Source of the DNA: CAZYVU01 sp964651435
GTDB lineage: Bacteria > Desulfobacterota > Syntrophorhabdia > Syntrophorhabdales > CAYQXL01
DNA length: 64,000 nucleotides
Direction: 5' to 3'
Assembly: GCA_964651435.1 (NCBI GenBank)
Contig: CAZYVU010000002.1
Location: 1 to 64,000 of the forward strand
Shown here: positions 1 through 8,090 of the stretch, piece after piece
Layout of the letters: each line of letters begins with the position of its first letter
Numbering within the stretch: position 1 is the first letter of the stretch
Notes under the pieces: generated by a model
Told to the model about the DNA's origin: nothing
The model's database searches: none
What the model saw: only the letters and a program-made list of their open reading frames with translations
Position numbers and translations under genes: made by a program

Positions 1-27
1 AGCGAGTTCATCTACTTTAACTTCTGA
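1..27 (+). CDS. C-terminal end of a gene starting upstream, probably an MBOAT-family membrane acyltransferase (partial)
   Basis: Frame 1 reads SEFIYFNF and then TGA at 25-27. The ending FIYFNF resembles the FIYFQF-type C-terminus common in AlgI/DltB-like MBOAT proteins. The next gene starts inside this stop codon (TGATG), and MBOAT genes are usually paired with an SGNH-like partner, which is what follows. Only eight residues are visible, so the family call rests on the ending plus the neighbour. Confidence 0.5.
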   Translation, partial: SEFIYFNF

Positions 28-1232
28 TGAAACCGATCGGGTACAGGGGGTTTATTGTTCGCTACGGCCTTATTCTGGGGCTCCTTTCCCTTCCTTTTGT
101 GGTCAATCTGGCTTTCATCACGCGTGCCTACGAGAATATGGCGTTCGGAAAGCTCGTGGCGGCCCAGAGAGAGCGTAACGCCGTCTACGGAACGGCCCTT
201 AACCAGAATACCTTCGGCTACAAGCTGGAGCTTGCGGCGGCGGCAAGGCCTGAGATTGTGGCCCTGGGGTCATCGAGGGTTCTGGAACTGCGGGAGGAGT
301 TTTTCAGGGTGCCCTTCGTAAACTGTGGCGGCGCCATGAACCACCTCAATGAGGGAAGGATGTTTCTCGACCGGCTTTTCCGGCTTCATGTGCCCCGCGT
401 CATCATCCTTGGCCTGGACTTCTGGTGGTTTAGCGATGAGCTGCATCAGCCCGATCACTACGACTACCATGGCAACGACGGAGCCAGTTTGACCATGGAG
501 AAGCTCTTTAAGCCCTACCTCTTTATGGGGGAAGGAAAGCTGAACGCAAGGGAATACGGTCGGATTCTCCTGTGGGGGGATCGGAAGAATGACGTCACAA
601 GGTACGAGGGCATGGGTCTGCGCGCCATCCAGAACGGCGACGGCTTCCGGAGGGACGGATCGAGCTTTTACGCAAGCCTCATCTTCGGGATGGGACGGGA
701 CAGACAGCGGAGCGTCGACTTTCCCTTTGTGCGCGATCCCCAACGGGCGGCCAGCCGCCGGTACGAATATGGAGACAGCTTCTCTGAAGGGCGCGCCGGT
801 GAGCTCTTAGGCATACTGGACCTCTGCCGCAGGCACGGGGCGTCGGTGGTTATCGTTATGCCACCCGTTTCCGAAAGAATCTTTAGCCACATGCAGCAAA
901 ATCACGACCGGTACCGTTACGTTCATCGGTTTGAGAGGTTTGTGGCTGATCTCCCCCTGGAGAGCCACAACTTTCACGATATCGGCGCAATCGGGTCCAC
1001 TGACTGCGAATGCATCGATAGTATTCATATCGGAGACGTTGCCTACCAGAGGCTTCTTCTCAAGGTGCTGGAGCAAAGGCCCGATTCAGTGCTGAAGCCC
1101 TATCTCAACGTTCCCCTGATGAAAAGCTCGGTGGCGGGTTTCTCGGGAAAGGTGCTTACGGTTTTTGAGTCGGACAGGGAAAGATTCCGCCTCAACGAAA
1201 CGAGTTTTCTCGACATCCCCTGCCCCAAATAG
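27..1232 (+). CDS. Membrane-anchored SGNH-hydrolase-like protein, probable partner of an MBOAT acyltransferase
   Basis: 401 residues. An N-terminal hydrophobic segment (about residues 10-30) suggests a signal anchor with the rest outside the cytoplasmic membrane. GSSR at about residues 76-79 fits the nucleophile block of SGNH hydrolases, and DSIH near residue 336 fits the C-terminal Asp-x-x-His block, so a Ser-Asp-His triad is plausible. The gene starts on the stop codon of an upstream gene that ends like an MBOAT protein. Such pairs (DltB/DltD, AlgI/AlgX-like) O-acylate surface polymers. The inferred role is transfer or removal of acyl groups on an exported glycan. The substrate is unknown, and this family is very divergent in sequence. 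Confidence 0.55.
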   Translation: MKPIGYRGFIVRYGLILGLLSLPFVVNLAFITRAYENMAFGKLVAAQRERNAVYGTALNQNTFGYKLELAAAARPEIVALGSSRVLELREEFFRVPFVNCGGAMNHLNEGRMFLDRLFRLHVPRVIILGLDFWWFSDELHQPDHYDYHGNDGASLTMEKLFKPYLFMGEGKLNAREYGRILLWGDRKNDVTRYEGMGLRAIQNGDGFRRDGSSFYASLIFGMGRDRQRSVDFPFVRDPQRAASRRYEYGDSFSEGRAGELLGILDLCRRHGASVVIVMPPVSERIFSHMQQNHDRYRYVHRFERFVADLPLESHNFHDIGAIGSTDCECIDSIHIGDVAYQRLLLKVLEQRPDSVLKPYLNVPLMKSSVAGFSGKVLTVFESDRERFRLNETSFLDIPCPK

Positions 1233-1259
1233 GGGCCGCCTTGCTGCGATGCGCCCCGC

Positions 1260-1287
1260 TTGTCTTGCCCTCAACCTGTGCTATAAT
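1260..1287 (+). promoter_or_regulatory. Probable sigma-70 promoter for the amrB operon
   Basis: TTGTCT (1260-1265, 4 of 6 matches) and a perfect TATAAT (1282-1287) are separated by 16 bases. The transcript would start near 1294, about 30 bases before the GTG of amrB. It lies in the gap after the SGNH-like gene. Confidence 0.5.
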
Positions 1288-1323
1288 AGTTCTGTGCAAA
1301 ATGGCGAACGAACCGGGTGATCA

Positions 1324-2154
1324 GTGAGTCTTGTGCGTGAACCTGTCGTGGCGGGCACTTTTTACCCCGCCTCTGCGAAGACATTGAGGGCTCATATCGA
1401 GGGGTACCTCGAGGGCGCCGGAGAGGCCTCTGTGGAGGGCGAGACCGTTGGGATGATCGCCCCTCATGCGGGCTATATGTACTCGGGCCAGGTTGCTGCC
1501 TTCGCTTACAAAGCGGTTGCCGGTACGACGTACGAAACGGTTGTGGTGATAGCCCCGAGTCATCGAATGCGATTCCGCGGTGCCTCCATTCTTGAGTGCG
1601 GGAGCTACAGGACGCCCCTGGGCCTTGTGGAGGTCGACGAAGAGTTTGGCCGGCGGCTCCTGGGCGAGAGTGATGTGGTGTCGGCGAGGGCCGAGCCCCA
1701 CGAACTGGAACACTCGTTGGAGGTCCAGCTCCCATTCCTGCAGGTTGTCCTTGGCCCGTTCAAGCTCGTGCCGATTGTCGTGGGAGAGCAGACCAGCGAG
1801 GTGGCCGTTCGTATGGCCTACTCTTTGGCAGAGGTCATCGGCAAACACGGCAGGAAGAGCCTCCTTGTCGGGAGCACCGACCTTTCGCATTACTATCCTT
1901 ACGGGACAGCCCTCGAGTTGGATCAAAGGGTCCTGAATAATCTGGAGGCTTTTGACGCCGATGGAATGATGCGGGACTACGACAGTGAGAGCTTTGAGGC
2001 ATGCGGGGCCGGGCCGATGATTACCACCATGGTTGCCTCACGGTTGCTGGGGGCCGGGCGCAGCAAGGTGATGCGGTACATGAACTCCGGCGACGTTACG
2101 GGGGACCGAAGCGCCGTTGTCGGATATGTCTCCGGCCTTTTTTACAAGGGCTGA
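1324..2154 (+). CDS. amrB: AmmeMemoRadiSam system protein B (MEMO1 family)
   Basis: 276 residues, the full length of the bacterial MEMO family. The metal-site motifs are present: APHAGY near residue 42 (equivalent to His49 of human MEMO1), PSHR near 80, STDLSHYYP near 190 (Asp and His ligands) and ACGAGPM near 220 (the conserved Cys). The fold is related to class III extradiol dioxygenases; the bacterial reaction is not settled. GTG start. It is followed 18 bases later by the AMMECR1 gene, the usual genomic partner. The third usual partner, a radical SAM protein, is not next to it in this window. Confidence 0.9.
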   Translation: MSLVREPVVAGTFYPASAKTLRAHIEGYLEGAGEASVEGETVGMIAPHAGYMYSGQVAAFAYKAVAGTTYETVVVIAPSHRMRFRGASILECGSYRTPLGLVEVDEEFGRRLLGESDVVSARAEPHELEHSLEVQLPFLQVVLGPFKLVPIVVGEQTSEVAVRMAYSLAEVIGKHGRKSLLVGSTDLSHYYPYGTALELDQRVLNNLEAFDADGMMRDYDSESFEACGAGPMITTMVASRLLGAGRSKVMRYMNSGDVTGDRSAVVGYVSGLFYKG

Positions 2155-2172
2155 GGAGGGTCGAGAATAGCT

Positions 2173-2706
2173 ATGCCGCTGACGAAGGACGAAAAAGAAC
2201 TGTTAAAGACCATAGCCAGGGAGGCCATCGAAAAGGTCCTTCTCGGAAAAGAGGTGAAGCTGCGGGACCTTCCGGCAAGCCTGAAAGAGAAGGGCGGCGC
2301 CTTTGTAACCTTGAAGAGGCAGGGAGAGTTACGGGGATGCATCGGCTATACGAGGGCCGTTATGTCCCTCTATGAAACGGTGAAGACCGTGGCCGTCGAC
2401 GCAGCCTTTAGGGACCCCAGGTTTCCGGGCATCGAGAAGGAGGAGTGGAGCGACATCGACATCGAGATCTCTGTTCTCACTCCCATGAGAAGGATCGAGA
2501 GTGTCGATGAAATACGGGTGGGCAGGCACGGTCTTTTCATCGAGCTCGGCGGCCATTCGGGGCTTCTCCTCCCTCAGGTGGCGACGGAGTATGGCTGGGA
2601 CCGCACAATGTTTCTCGAATATGCGTGCATGAAGGCCGGTCTCCCGAGGGATGCGTGGAAGTCGAAAGATGCAGCCATACACATCTTTTCTGCTGAGGTC
2701 TTTTGA
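2173..2706 (+). CDS. amrA: AmmeMemoRadiSam system protein A (AMMECR1 domain)
   Basis: 177 residues, a single AMMECR1 domain. The signature LRGCIGY is at about residues 52-58 and the ending WKSKDAAIHIFSAEVF is typical of the family. It follows amrB and is presumably co-transcribed; its TGA overlaps the ATG of the next gene by one base. The family co-occurs with MEMO and a radical SAM enzyme and is suspected to act in a modification pathway, but no reaction is established. Family identity is secure, function is not. Confidence 0.9.
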   Translation: MPLTKDEKELLKTIAREAIEKVLLGKEVKLRDLPASLKEKGGAFVTLKRQGELRGCIGYTRAVMSLYETVKTVAVDAAFRDPRFPGIEKEEWSDIDIEISVLTPMRRIESVDEIRVGRHGLFIELGGHSGLLLPQVATEYGWDRTMFLEYACMKAGLPRDAWKSKDAAIHIFSAEVF

Positions 2707-2921
2707 TGGCCCTCCGGCAAAAGAGGGTGATCGAGAAGGATATGGCGGTACGGGACGTCCTTCGTCGTTATCCGGAAACATTAGCTGTTTTTCAGGGCCA
2801 CGGACTGACCTGTGCGGTCTGTGCCGCTGCGCTCTCCGAGAGCATCGCCCAGGCCGCCGTCGTCCATGGGGTGGCTGTCGATGTTCTCATCAAAGACCTC
2901 AATGAGGTTCTTTCCGGATAG
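2706..2921 (+). CDS. DUF1858 domain protein (small CxxC protein)
   Basis: 71 residues starting at the ATG in TGATG, overlapping the stop of amrA by one base. The layout is that of DUF1858: an N-terminal helix-turn region (DMAVRDVLRRYPET), a central HGLTCAVC with a CxxC pair, then an ESIAQAA helix and a C-terminal helix. Such proteins are common in anaerobes and are thought to bind or relay through the Cys pair, sometimes fused to redox proteins. Its overlap with amrA suggests they are made together. Its role here is unknown. Confidence 0.75.
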   Translation: MALRQKRVIEKDMAVRDVLRRYPETLAVFQGHGLTCAVCAAALSESIAQAAVVHGVAVDVLIKDLNEVLSG

Positions 2922-2957
2922 TCTTCCGGTTGCCGTCCTTTCCGGGCAATCGATGAG

Positions 2958-3608
2958 GTGAGCAAGACGGATCTTACGAAGAGAGAGAAAGTGGCCAACA
3001 GAGAGGGCAAAATCTACGCCGTTGTTCTCGCAGCGGGCTTTTCGTCGCGACTCGGATTTGACAAACTTACGCTGACGATCGATGGGGAGCCGGTGATTCG
3101 TAGGGCCGTCAGCCACTTTGTGGTGCCCTCCGTAGACCAAGTTGTTGTCGTTGTGGGCAGGAACGGCGGCCGCCTGAGGGAGCAGTTGGCCGGGCTTCCG
3201 GTGGTTTTTGCCGCCAACGATCGCGCCGAACGAGGGATGTCGGCTTCGGTGGCGGCGGCGATTCCCTTTATGGCCGGGGCGGGCGGCGTCATCTTCCACC
3301 TCGGCGACAAGCCTTTTGTCCGGGGCGGCGTTGTGGCATCGTTGGTCAAGGCCTTCAGAGAGGTGGCTGCGCCTATAGTGGCGGCGGAGCACCGTGGAAG
3401 GCGGGGTCACCCGATCCTGGTAGAGGTGGACCGGTTTCTTAATGAGATGCGGGCTCTGCGGGGCGACATGGGCCTCCGTGAAGTTATAGAAAAGCATTCG
3501 GATGATGTGATATGTATAGAAGGCGGAGAGGAATGTCTCTGCGACATCGACACCGTGGAAGATATAGTACGACTTCGTAAGCGAGGATACGCTATTGAAA
3601 AAGGTTAG
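2958..3608 (+). CDS. MocA-like nucleotidyltransferase (molybdenum cofactor cytidylyltransferase family)
   Basis: 216 residues from GTG 2958. A GTG at 2991, preceded by GAGAGAG at 2981-2987, is an alternative start that removes 11 residues. The Rossmann-like NTP-transferase signature AVVLAAGFSSRLG begins near residue 21, followed by an aspartate loop (FHLGDKPFV) and GHPILV, as in MocA/MobA-like enzymes. MocA adds CMP to molybdopterin for the xanthine dehydrogenase family. Its neighbours are a molybdopterin-binding protein, a YqeB-like protein and XdhC, so it probably finishes the cofactor of a molybdenum hydroxylase encoded elsewhere. Confidence 0.82.
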   Translation: MSKTDLTKREKVANREGKIYAVVLAAGFSSRLGFDKLTLTIDGEPVIRRAVSHFVVPSVDQVVVVVGRNGGRLREQLAGLPVVFAANDRAERGMSASVAAAIPFMAGAGGVIFHLGDKPFVRGGVVASLVKAFREVAAPIVAAEHRGRRGHPILVEVDRFLNEMRALRGDMGLREVIEKHSDDVICIEGGEECLCDIDTVEDIVRLRKRGYAIEKG

Positions 3609-4617
3609 TATCGAAGATGCCCTCGGTATGGTGCTGGCACATGATATTACCGAGATTGTGCCGGGGAAGAAGAAGGATGTGGCCTTTCGCAGGGGCAAGG
3701 TCATAGAGGCGACGGACCTCGAGAGACTCCTGGATCTTGGAAAGCGGTATATTTATGCTTTTGAAAAGGAGGAAAGAGGGATCCACGAGGAAGAGGCGGC
3801 GAGGCGGATCGCCGCTGCCATTATGAGGGATCACATGTCGAGCCTGCCTCCAAAAGAGGGCAAGGTCAGCGTCACCAGCACCGTCCACGGCCTTTTTTAT
3901 GTGAACGATAGGGTTCTTTACAGCCTGAACAGAATTAGAGATGTTTTGCTGAGCACCATACCAAACAGGCATCCGGTCATGCCCGGCGATATCGTGGCGG
4001 CGACCCGCATCGTGCCGCTGTACATCGACGAGGATGCGCTGGAGCGTGTCGAAGCCCTGCTGGAGCGGTGGGGCTGGGTTGTCAAGATCCGCCCCTTCAT
4101 GAGCTTCAAGGTGGGGTTGGTGGTCACGGGCAGCGAGGTTTTTACCGGCAGGGTGGCCGACGGGTCGGCGGCCGTTGAGCAAAAACTGAAGGGCTATGGG
4201 CTTGAAATAGTTGACAAGCGCATAACGCCTGACGAGATTGGGGCTATCAGGGATGCCATCATGGAGCTCTTTGAGGCAGGTGCCGATCTCATTATTACGA
4301 CGGCGGGCCTGTCTGTTGATCCCGACGACGTAACGAAAGAGGGTATCGAGGCAACAGGGGCCAAGGTGCTTTTTTACGGAACGCCTGTTTTTCCGGGGGC
4401 CATGTTTCTGGCTGCCCGCCTAAATGGACGATATATTCTCGGCGCACCGGCCTGCGTCTACTATAACCGGTATACGGCCCTGGACGTCGTTCTGCCCCGC
4501 ATTCTGGCCGGGGAGCGGATCCGGAAAGACGAGATGGTAAGGCTTTCTTACGGGGGCCTGTGCCTGCAGTGCAAAGAGTGCCACTATCCCCGGTGCTTCT
4601 TCGGAAAGGGGCCCTGA
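3595..4617 (+). CDS. Molybdopterin-binding protein (MoeA/MogA-like fold) with C-terminal Cys cluster
   Basis: 340 residues. TTG start at 3595, 14 bases inside the previous gene, with GAGG at 3583-3586 ahead of it. The MoCF-biosynthesis domain spans about residues 170-310 (VGLVVTGSEVFTGR, LIITTAGLSVDPDDVTK, GAPACVYYN). The tail CLQCKECHYPRCFFGKG holds four cysteines, as often seen in molybdopterin-binding proteins of selenium-dependent molybdenum hydroxylase clusters, and could hold a metal or sulfur/selenium species. It is translationally coupled on both sides. The inferred role is cofactor insertion or maturation for a molybdenum hydroxylase. Confidence 0.82.
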   Translation: MKKVSIEDALGMVLAHDITEIVPGKKKDVAFRRGKVIEATDLERLLDLGKRYIYAFEKEERGIHEEEAARRIAAAIMRDHMSSLPPKEGKVSVTSTVHGLFYVNDRVLYSLNRIRDVLLSTIPNRHPVMPGDIVAATRIVPLYIDEDALERVEALLERWGWVVKIRPFMSFKVGLVVTGSEVFTGRVADGSAAVEQKLKGYGLEIVDKRITPDEIGAIRDAIMELFEAGADLIITTAGLSVDPDDVTKEGIEATGAKVLFYGTPVFPGAMFLAARLNGRYILGAPACVYYNRYTALDVVLPRILAGERIRKDEMVRLSYGGLCLQCKECHYPRCFFGKGP

Positions 4618-5429
4618 TGAGCGAAAACCAATTACCCATGCTTCGCGTCCTTGTCAAGGGTGCCGGCGAGATGGCCACGGGCATAGCGCACAGGCTTTAC
4701 AGCTCCAACATACGCCGTATCGTCATGACGGAGATTGAGCGTCCCCTTACTGTCCGGAGGACTGTGGCCTTTTCTGAGGCTGTCTACGAAGGCGTTGCAG
4801 AGGTGGAAGGCGTCCGTGCCCGGCTAATCAGGAATATCGATGCGTTGAATCTTTGTTGGGAGGCCGGCGAGATAGGCGTCATCGTCGATCCGGCGTGGCG
4901 GAGCATAGATGCTTTCAAGCCCCACGTCGTTGTCGACGCCATCATGGCAAAGCGAAACCTCGGTTCGACGCGCAATGAGGCGCCCCTCGTTATCGGTGTG
5001 GGTCCGGGCTTCCGGGCTCCCGAGGATGTGCATGCAGCGGTGGAGAGCAACCGCGGCCATGACTTGGGGAGGGTTATATACGAAGGGTCGCCGGAACCAC
5101 ACACGGGTGTGCCCGGCGATATTAGGGGGCAGACCGTTCAGCGGGTCCTGCGGGCGCCGACGGCAGGTAAGGTGACTCACATAGGACGGATCGGCGATAG
5201 GGTGGAAGAAGGCGCCCCGATTTTGGCCGTTGGGGGGTCTGTCGTACGGACATCCCTCGCCGGCATATTGAGGGGGCTTATCAGGGAGATAGAGGTAGTT
5301 GAGAACGAAAAGGTCGCCGACGTGGATCCGCGGGGCATTGAGACACACTGCTACACGATTACCGACAAGGCCAGGGCTATAGGCGGGGGTGTCCTCGAAG
5401 CCCTGCTTCATTTTTTTAACAAAGGTTGA
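4617..5429 (+). CDS. yqeB: Selenium-dependent molybdenum hydroxylase system protein, YqeB (EF2563) family
   Basis: 270 residues from the ATG at 4617, which overlaps the stop of the preceding gene. It has the conserved N-terminal VLVKGAGEMATGIAHRL, a Rossmann-like GAGEMA loop, and a C-terminal part with GDRVEEGAPILAVGG that resembles a lipoyl/biotinyl-like segment. The family is a marker for labile-selenium molybdenum hydroxylases and has no known reaction. It is followed two bases later by xdhC. Selenium use is inferred from the family only; no selD or hydroxylase genes lie in the window. Confidence 0.85.
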   Translation: MSENQLPMLRVLVKGAGEMATGIAHRLYSSNIRRIVMTEIERPLTVRRTVAFSEAVYEGVAEVEGVRARLIRNIDALNLCWEAGEIGVIVDPAWRSIDAFKPHVVVDAIMAKRNLGSTRNEAPLVIGVGPGFRAPEDVHAAVESNRGHDLGRVIYEGSPEPHTGVPGDIRGQTVQRVLRAPTAGKVTHIGRIGDRVEEGAPILAVGGSVVRTSLAGILRGLIREIEVVENEKVADVDPRGIETHCYTITDKARAIGGGVLEALLHFFNKG

Positions 5430-5431
5430 TT

Positions 5432-6445
5432 ATGGGACTTTACGACATTGTTTTAGAGTATGTGAGGAACGGTAAGGGCGGTTCGGTCATCACCGTTGTG
5501 GAGAAAACAGGGGCGGCCCCGAGAGAAAAGGGCGCTAAGATGTTCGTGGGCAGCGACGGCACTATGCACGGCACCATCGGCGGAGGTGCCGTCGAGGCCT
5601 TCGGTTGTTCCGAGGTCCTGGCACGGGAGGGACTGGATGCTCCCGTCCTGGTCCCCTTTCGCATGCAAGGGACAGGCGTGGAAGACGAGGGAATGCTTTG
5701 CGGCGGCGATGTGACCCTTCTCATTGAGCCTGCCCTGCAGCGCCACCGAGAGCTTTATGACAAGATCGGTCTCTTTCAGAAAAAGGGACGAAAGGCCATT
5801 CTCGTGACGTCCCTTGGGCCGGAGGCTTACAGGAAGAGTCTCATCGACGGCGAAGGAAATTGTTGGGGCGACGCCATGGAAGACGACGCCATCGACCGGT
5901 TCAGGGTCTATCTGGGGCAGCGCTCCCCTCTTTTTGCAGGCCATTTTGTTGTGGAGGCGCTGGAACCGTCGGCCGATCTCATTATATTCGGGGCCGGGCA
6001 TGTATCCCTCTATGTTGCCAAAATTGCCAAGATGGTCCACTTCAACGTGACGGTCATCGACGACAGGGAAGACTTTGCCAACGAGGAGCGGTTCCCTGAG
6101 GCGGACCGGATTATCGTTGATGATTTTATGTCCGTTTTTGAAAAGCTCGAGTTTACCGATGATACCTATTCGGTCATCGTAACGAGAGGCCACCGGCACG
6201 ACGCCTTGGTGCTGGAGCAGTGCCTTAAGAGGCCCGGGCGGTACATCGGCATGATCGGGTCGCGGCGAAAGGTGAACATTGTCAAAGATTACTTGCGCGA
6301 ACAGGGCTTCGGCGACGACGTGCTGGCAGGCGTACATGCCCCTATCGGTATCGAGATAGCCTCGGAAACGCCCGAAGAGATAGGGGTGAGCATCGTTGGA
6401 GAGCTGATCAAGACACGGGGGGAGGTTCAGAGTGGCGGGCTATGA
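5432..6445 (+). CDS. xdhC: XdhC/CoxI family molybdenum hydroxylase maturation protein
   Basis: 337 residues from ATG 5432, with AAAGG at 5421-5425. The N-terminal XdhC/CoxI domain includes GGAVE near residue 50 and GMLCGGDVTLLIEP near 90. The C-terminal Rossmann domain has LIIFGAGHVS near 190, VTRGHRHD near 250 and YIGMIGSRRK near 275. XdhC binds molybdenum cofactor and promotes its sulfuration before insertion into xanthine dehydrogenase-type enzymes. It is last of the four maturation genes; the next gene, rpoH, starts 14 bases inside it. Confidence 0.9.
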   Translation: MGLYDIVLEYVRNGKGGSVITVVEKTGAAPREKGAKMFVGSDGTMHGTIGGGAVEAFGCSEVLAREGLDAPVLVPFRMQGTGVEDEGMLCGGDVTLLIEPALQRHRELYDKIGLFQKKGRKAILVTSLGPEAYRKSLIDGEGNCWGDAMEDDAIDRFRVYLGQRSPLFAGHFVVEALEPSADLIIFGAGHVSLYVAKIAKMVHFNVTVIDDREDFANEERFPEADRIIVDDFMSVFEKLEFTDDTYSVIVTRGHRHDALVLEQCLKRPGRYIGMIGSRRKVNIVKDYLREQGFGDDVLAGVHAPIGIEIASETPEEIGVSIVGELIKTRGEVQSGGL

Positions 6446-7340
6446 GCCCTACGAGGAAGAGTCGAAAGAGATAGAGCAGCCTCTGGAGCCGGAAAAGGGG
6501 TTACCGACCCCTTTTGATCCGCTGCGAAAGTATTTGGCCGAGGTTTCCAAGTATCCGGTCCTTTCACGCGATGAGGAGTTGCGGCTCTCCACGAAGGTCT
6601 ACCAGGGAAAGGACAAGGAGGCGGCCCAGAGGCTCGTCATGTCGAACCTCAAGCTCGTTGTGAAGATCGCCCTCGAGTACTACAGCACCTATCTGAACAT
6701 CCTCGATCTCATTCAGGAAGGAAACGTAGGGCTTCTTCATGCGGTGAAGAAGTATAACCCCTACAAGAGCACCAAATTTTCCACCTATGCCTCCTTCTGG
6801 ATCAGGGCATACATCCTCAAGTACATCATGGACTCCTGGAGCCTCGTCAAGGTCGGCACCACCCAGGGGCAGCGAAAGCTCTTTTACCGGCTCAACAAGG
6901 AGAAGCAACGGCTGGAGGCCCTTGGTGTCTATCCTGCACCCAAGCTCCTTGCCAGCACGCTGGACGTGAAAGAGCATGAAGTGGAGGATATGCAGAAACG
7001 GCTCGCCTATACCGATATCTCACTCGATACGCCCGTCCACGACGAAGGTGATGATACCATCATGGACATGATGAGGAGCGGCGAGGATATCGAGGAGGCG
7101 GTGGCAGGTAAAGAGAAGCAGGAAATCCTGTCTGCCAAGATAGCCGAATTCAGGACGACGCTTAACGACAAAGAGGTCTTTATCTTCGATAAGCGGATCT
7201 TGGCCGAAGAGCCCCTGACCCTGCAGGACATAGGTGAGTACTTCAAGATTTCCCGTGAACGGGTGAGGCAGGTGGAGAACAAGGTGCTGAAGAAGTTTAA
7301 AGACCGGTTCAAGGATGAGTTTGCCGAACTCGACTTTTAG
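6432..7340 (+). CDS. rpoH: RNA polymerase sigma factor, RpoH (sigma-32) type
   Basis: 302 residues from GTG 6432, with GGAGG at 6421-6425. Region 1.2 (DPLRKYLAEVSKYPVLS), region 2 (NLKLVVKIA, DLIQEGNVGLLHAVKKY, FSTYASFWIRAYIL), an RpoH-box-like QRKLFYRLNKEKQRLE, and region 4 (TLQDIGEYFKISRERVRQVE) follow in order. Region 1.1 is absent and the length fits RpoH rather than RpoD. Heat-shock control is inferred from family. The start lies inside xdhC, so it may be coupled to the molybdenum-maturation operon, which is odd for a stress sigma factor. Its stop overlaps that of the convergent ccdA. Confidence 0.85.
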   Translation: MAGYEPYEEESKEIEQPLEPEKGLPTPFDPLRKYLAEVSKYPVLSRDEELRLSTKVYQGKDKEAAQRLVMSNLKLVVKIALEYYSTYLNILDLIQEGNVGLLHAVKKYNPYKSTKFSTYASFWIRAYILKYIMDSWSLVKVGTTQGQRKLFYRLNKEKQRLEALGVYPAPKLLASTLDVKEHEVEDMQKRLAYTDISLDTPVHDEGDDTIMDMMRSGEDIEEAVAGKEKQEILSAKIAEFRTTLNDKEVFIFDKRILAEEPLTLQDIGEYFKISRERVRQVENKVLKKFKDRFKDEFAELDF

Positions 7341-8050
7341 ATCGTAAAAAGGGTACCCAGCTTACCCGCAAGGGGCCCGTAAAGATCCCAGAAAAGAAGA
7401 AATCCGATAAGGATGAGCAGCACGCCGAGTATCTTCATCGTGTACCGGGTCACGTTCCTAAACCGGACTACCAGCGAAAATATCCTGTCAAACAGGAGGG
7501 CGGAGACCAGAAACGGTATGGCCAGACCGAGCGAATAGGCGGATAGGAGATAGGCTCCCTGTCCCATTTCGCCCTTTGTGCCGGCGATGATGAGAATCGA
7601 TGAAAGGGCGGGGCCGACGCAGGGCGCCCAGCCCAGGCAGAACGTAACGCCGACAACGAAAGAACCCACCAGCCCCACCGGTTTTTCCTTAAGATGCACG
7701 ATCTTCTCGCGGTTCAGCAGGGGGATCTTGATCAGGTCCAGAAGGCTGAGGCCCATGACGATGAGAAGAAAGCCCCCGATGCGGATGATATATGCATAGT
7801 TTGAGGCAAAGAAAGATGCGATCCAGGAGGAGGTGAGCCCAAGACTGACAAAAAGGAAAGAAAACCCGAGGATAAAGGCCAGTGAATGGATGACGACAAG
7901 CTTGCGGTGCTTCTTGAGGGCCTCCGATTCCATGGTGTCGAGGCTGACGCCGCTAATGAATATGAGGTATGATGGAATAAGGGGAAGGATGCAGGGGCTG
8001 AAAAAGGAAAGAAGGCCGGCCGAGAATGCGATAGCACCGCTTACGTTCAT
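7337..8050 (-). CDS. ccdA: CcdA-type cytochrome c biogenesis / thiol-disulfide transmembrane protein
   Basis: 237 residues with about six membrane helices. The two redox-cysteine motifs of the family are present: FSPCILPLIPSY near residue 18 and LGWAPCVGPALS near 130. CcdA carries reducing equivalents from cytoplasmic thioredoxin across the membrane to keep apocytochrome c or other exported thiols reduced. The gene faces rpoH and the two stop codons overlap by four bases. An AGGAG lies 13 bases before the ATG, rather far. It probably works with CcsB (17015-17833) in cytochrome c maturation. Confidence 0.9.
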   Translation of the reverse strand: MNVSGAIAFSAGLLSFFSPCILPLIPSYLIFISGVSLDTMESEALKKHRKLVVIHSLAFILGFSFLFVSLGLTSSWIASFFASNYAYIIRIGGFLLIVMGLSLLDLIKIPLLNREKIVHLKEKPVGLVGSFVVGVTFCLGWAPCVGPALSSILIIAGTKGEMGQGAYLLSAYSLGLAIPFLVSALLFDRIFSLVVRFRNVTRYTMKILGVLLILIGFLLFWDLYGPLAGKLGTLFTI

Positions 8051-8090
8051 AGTAGGGCAAGATCTCCTGGTTTTTAGAATTTGCGGCTCT

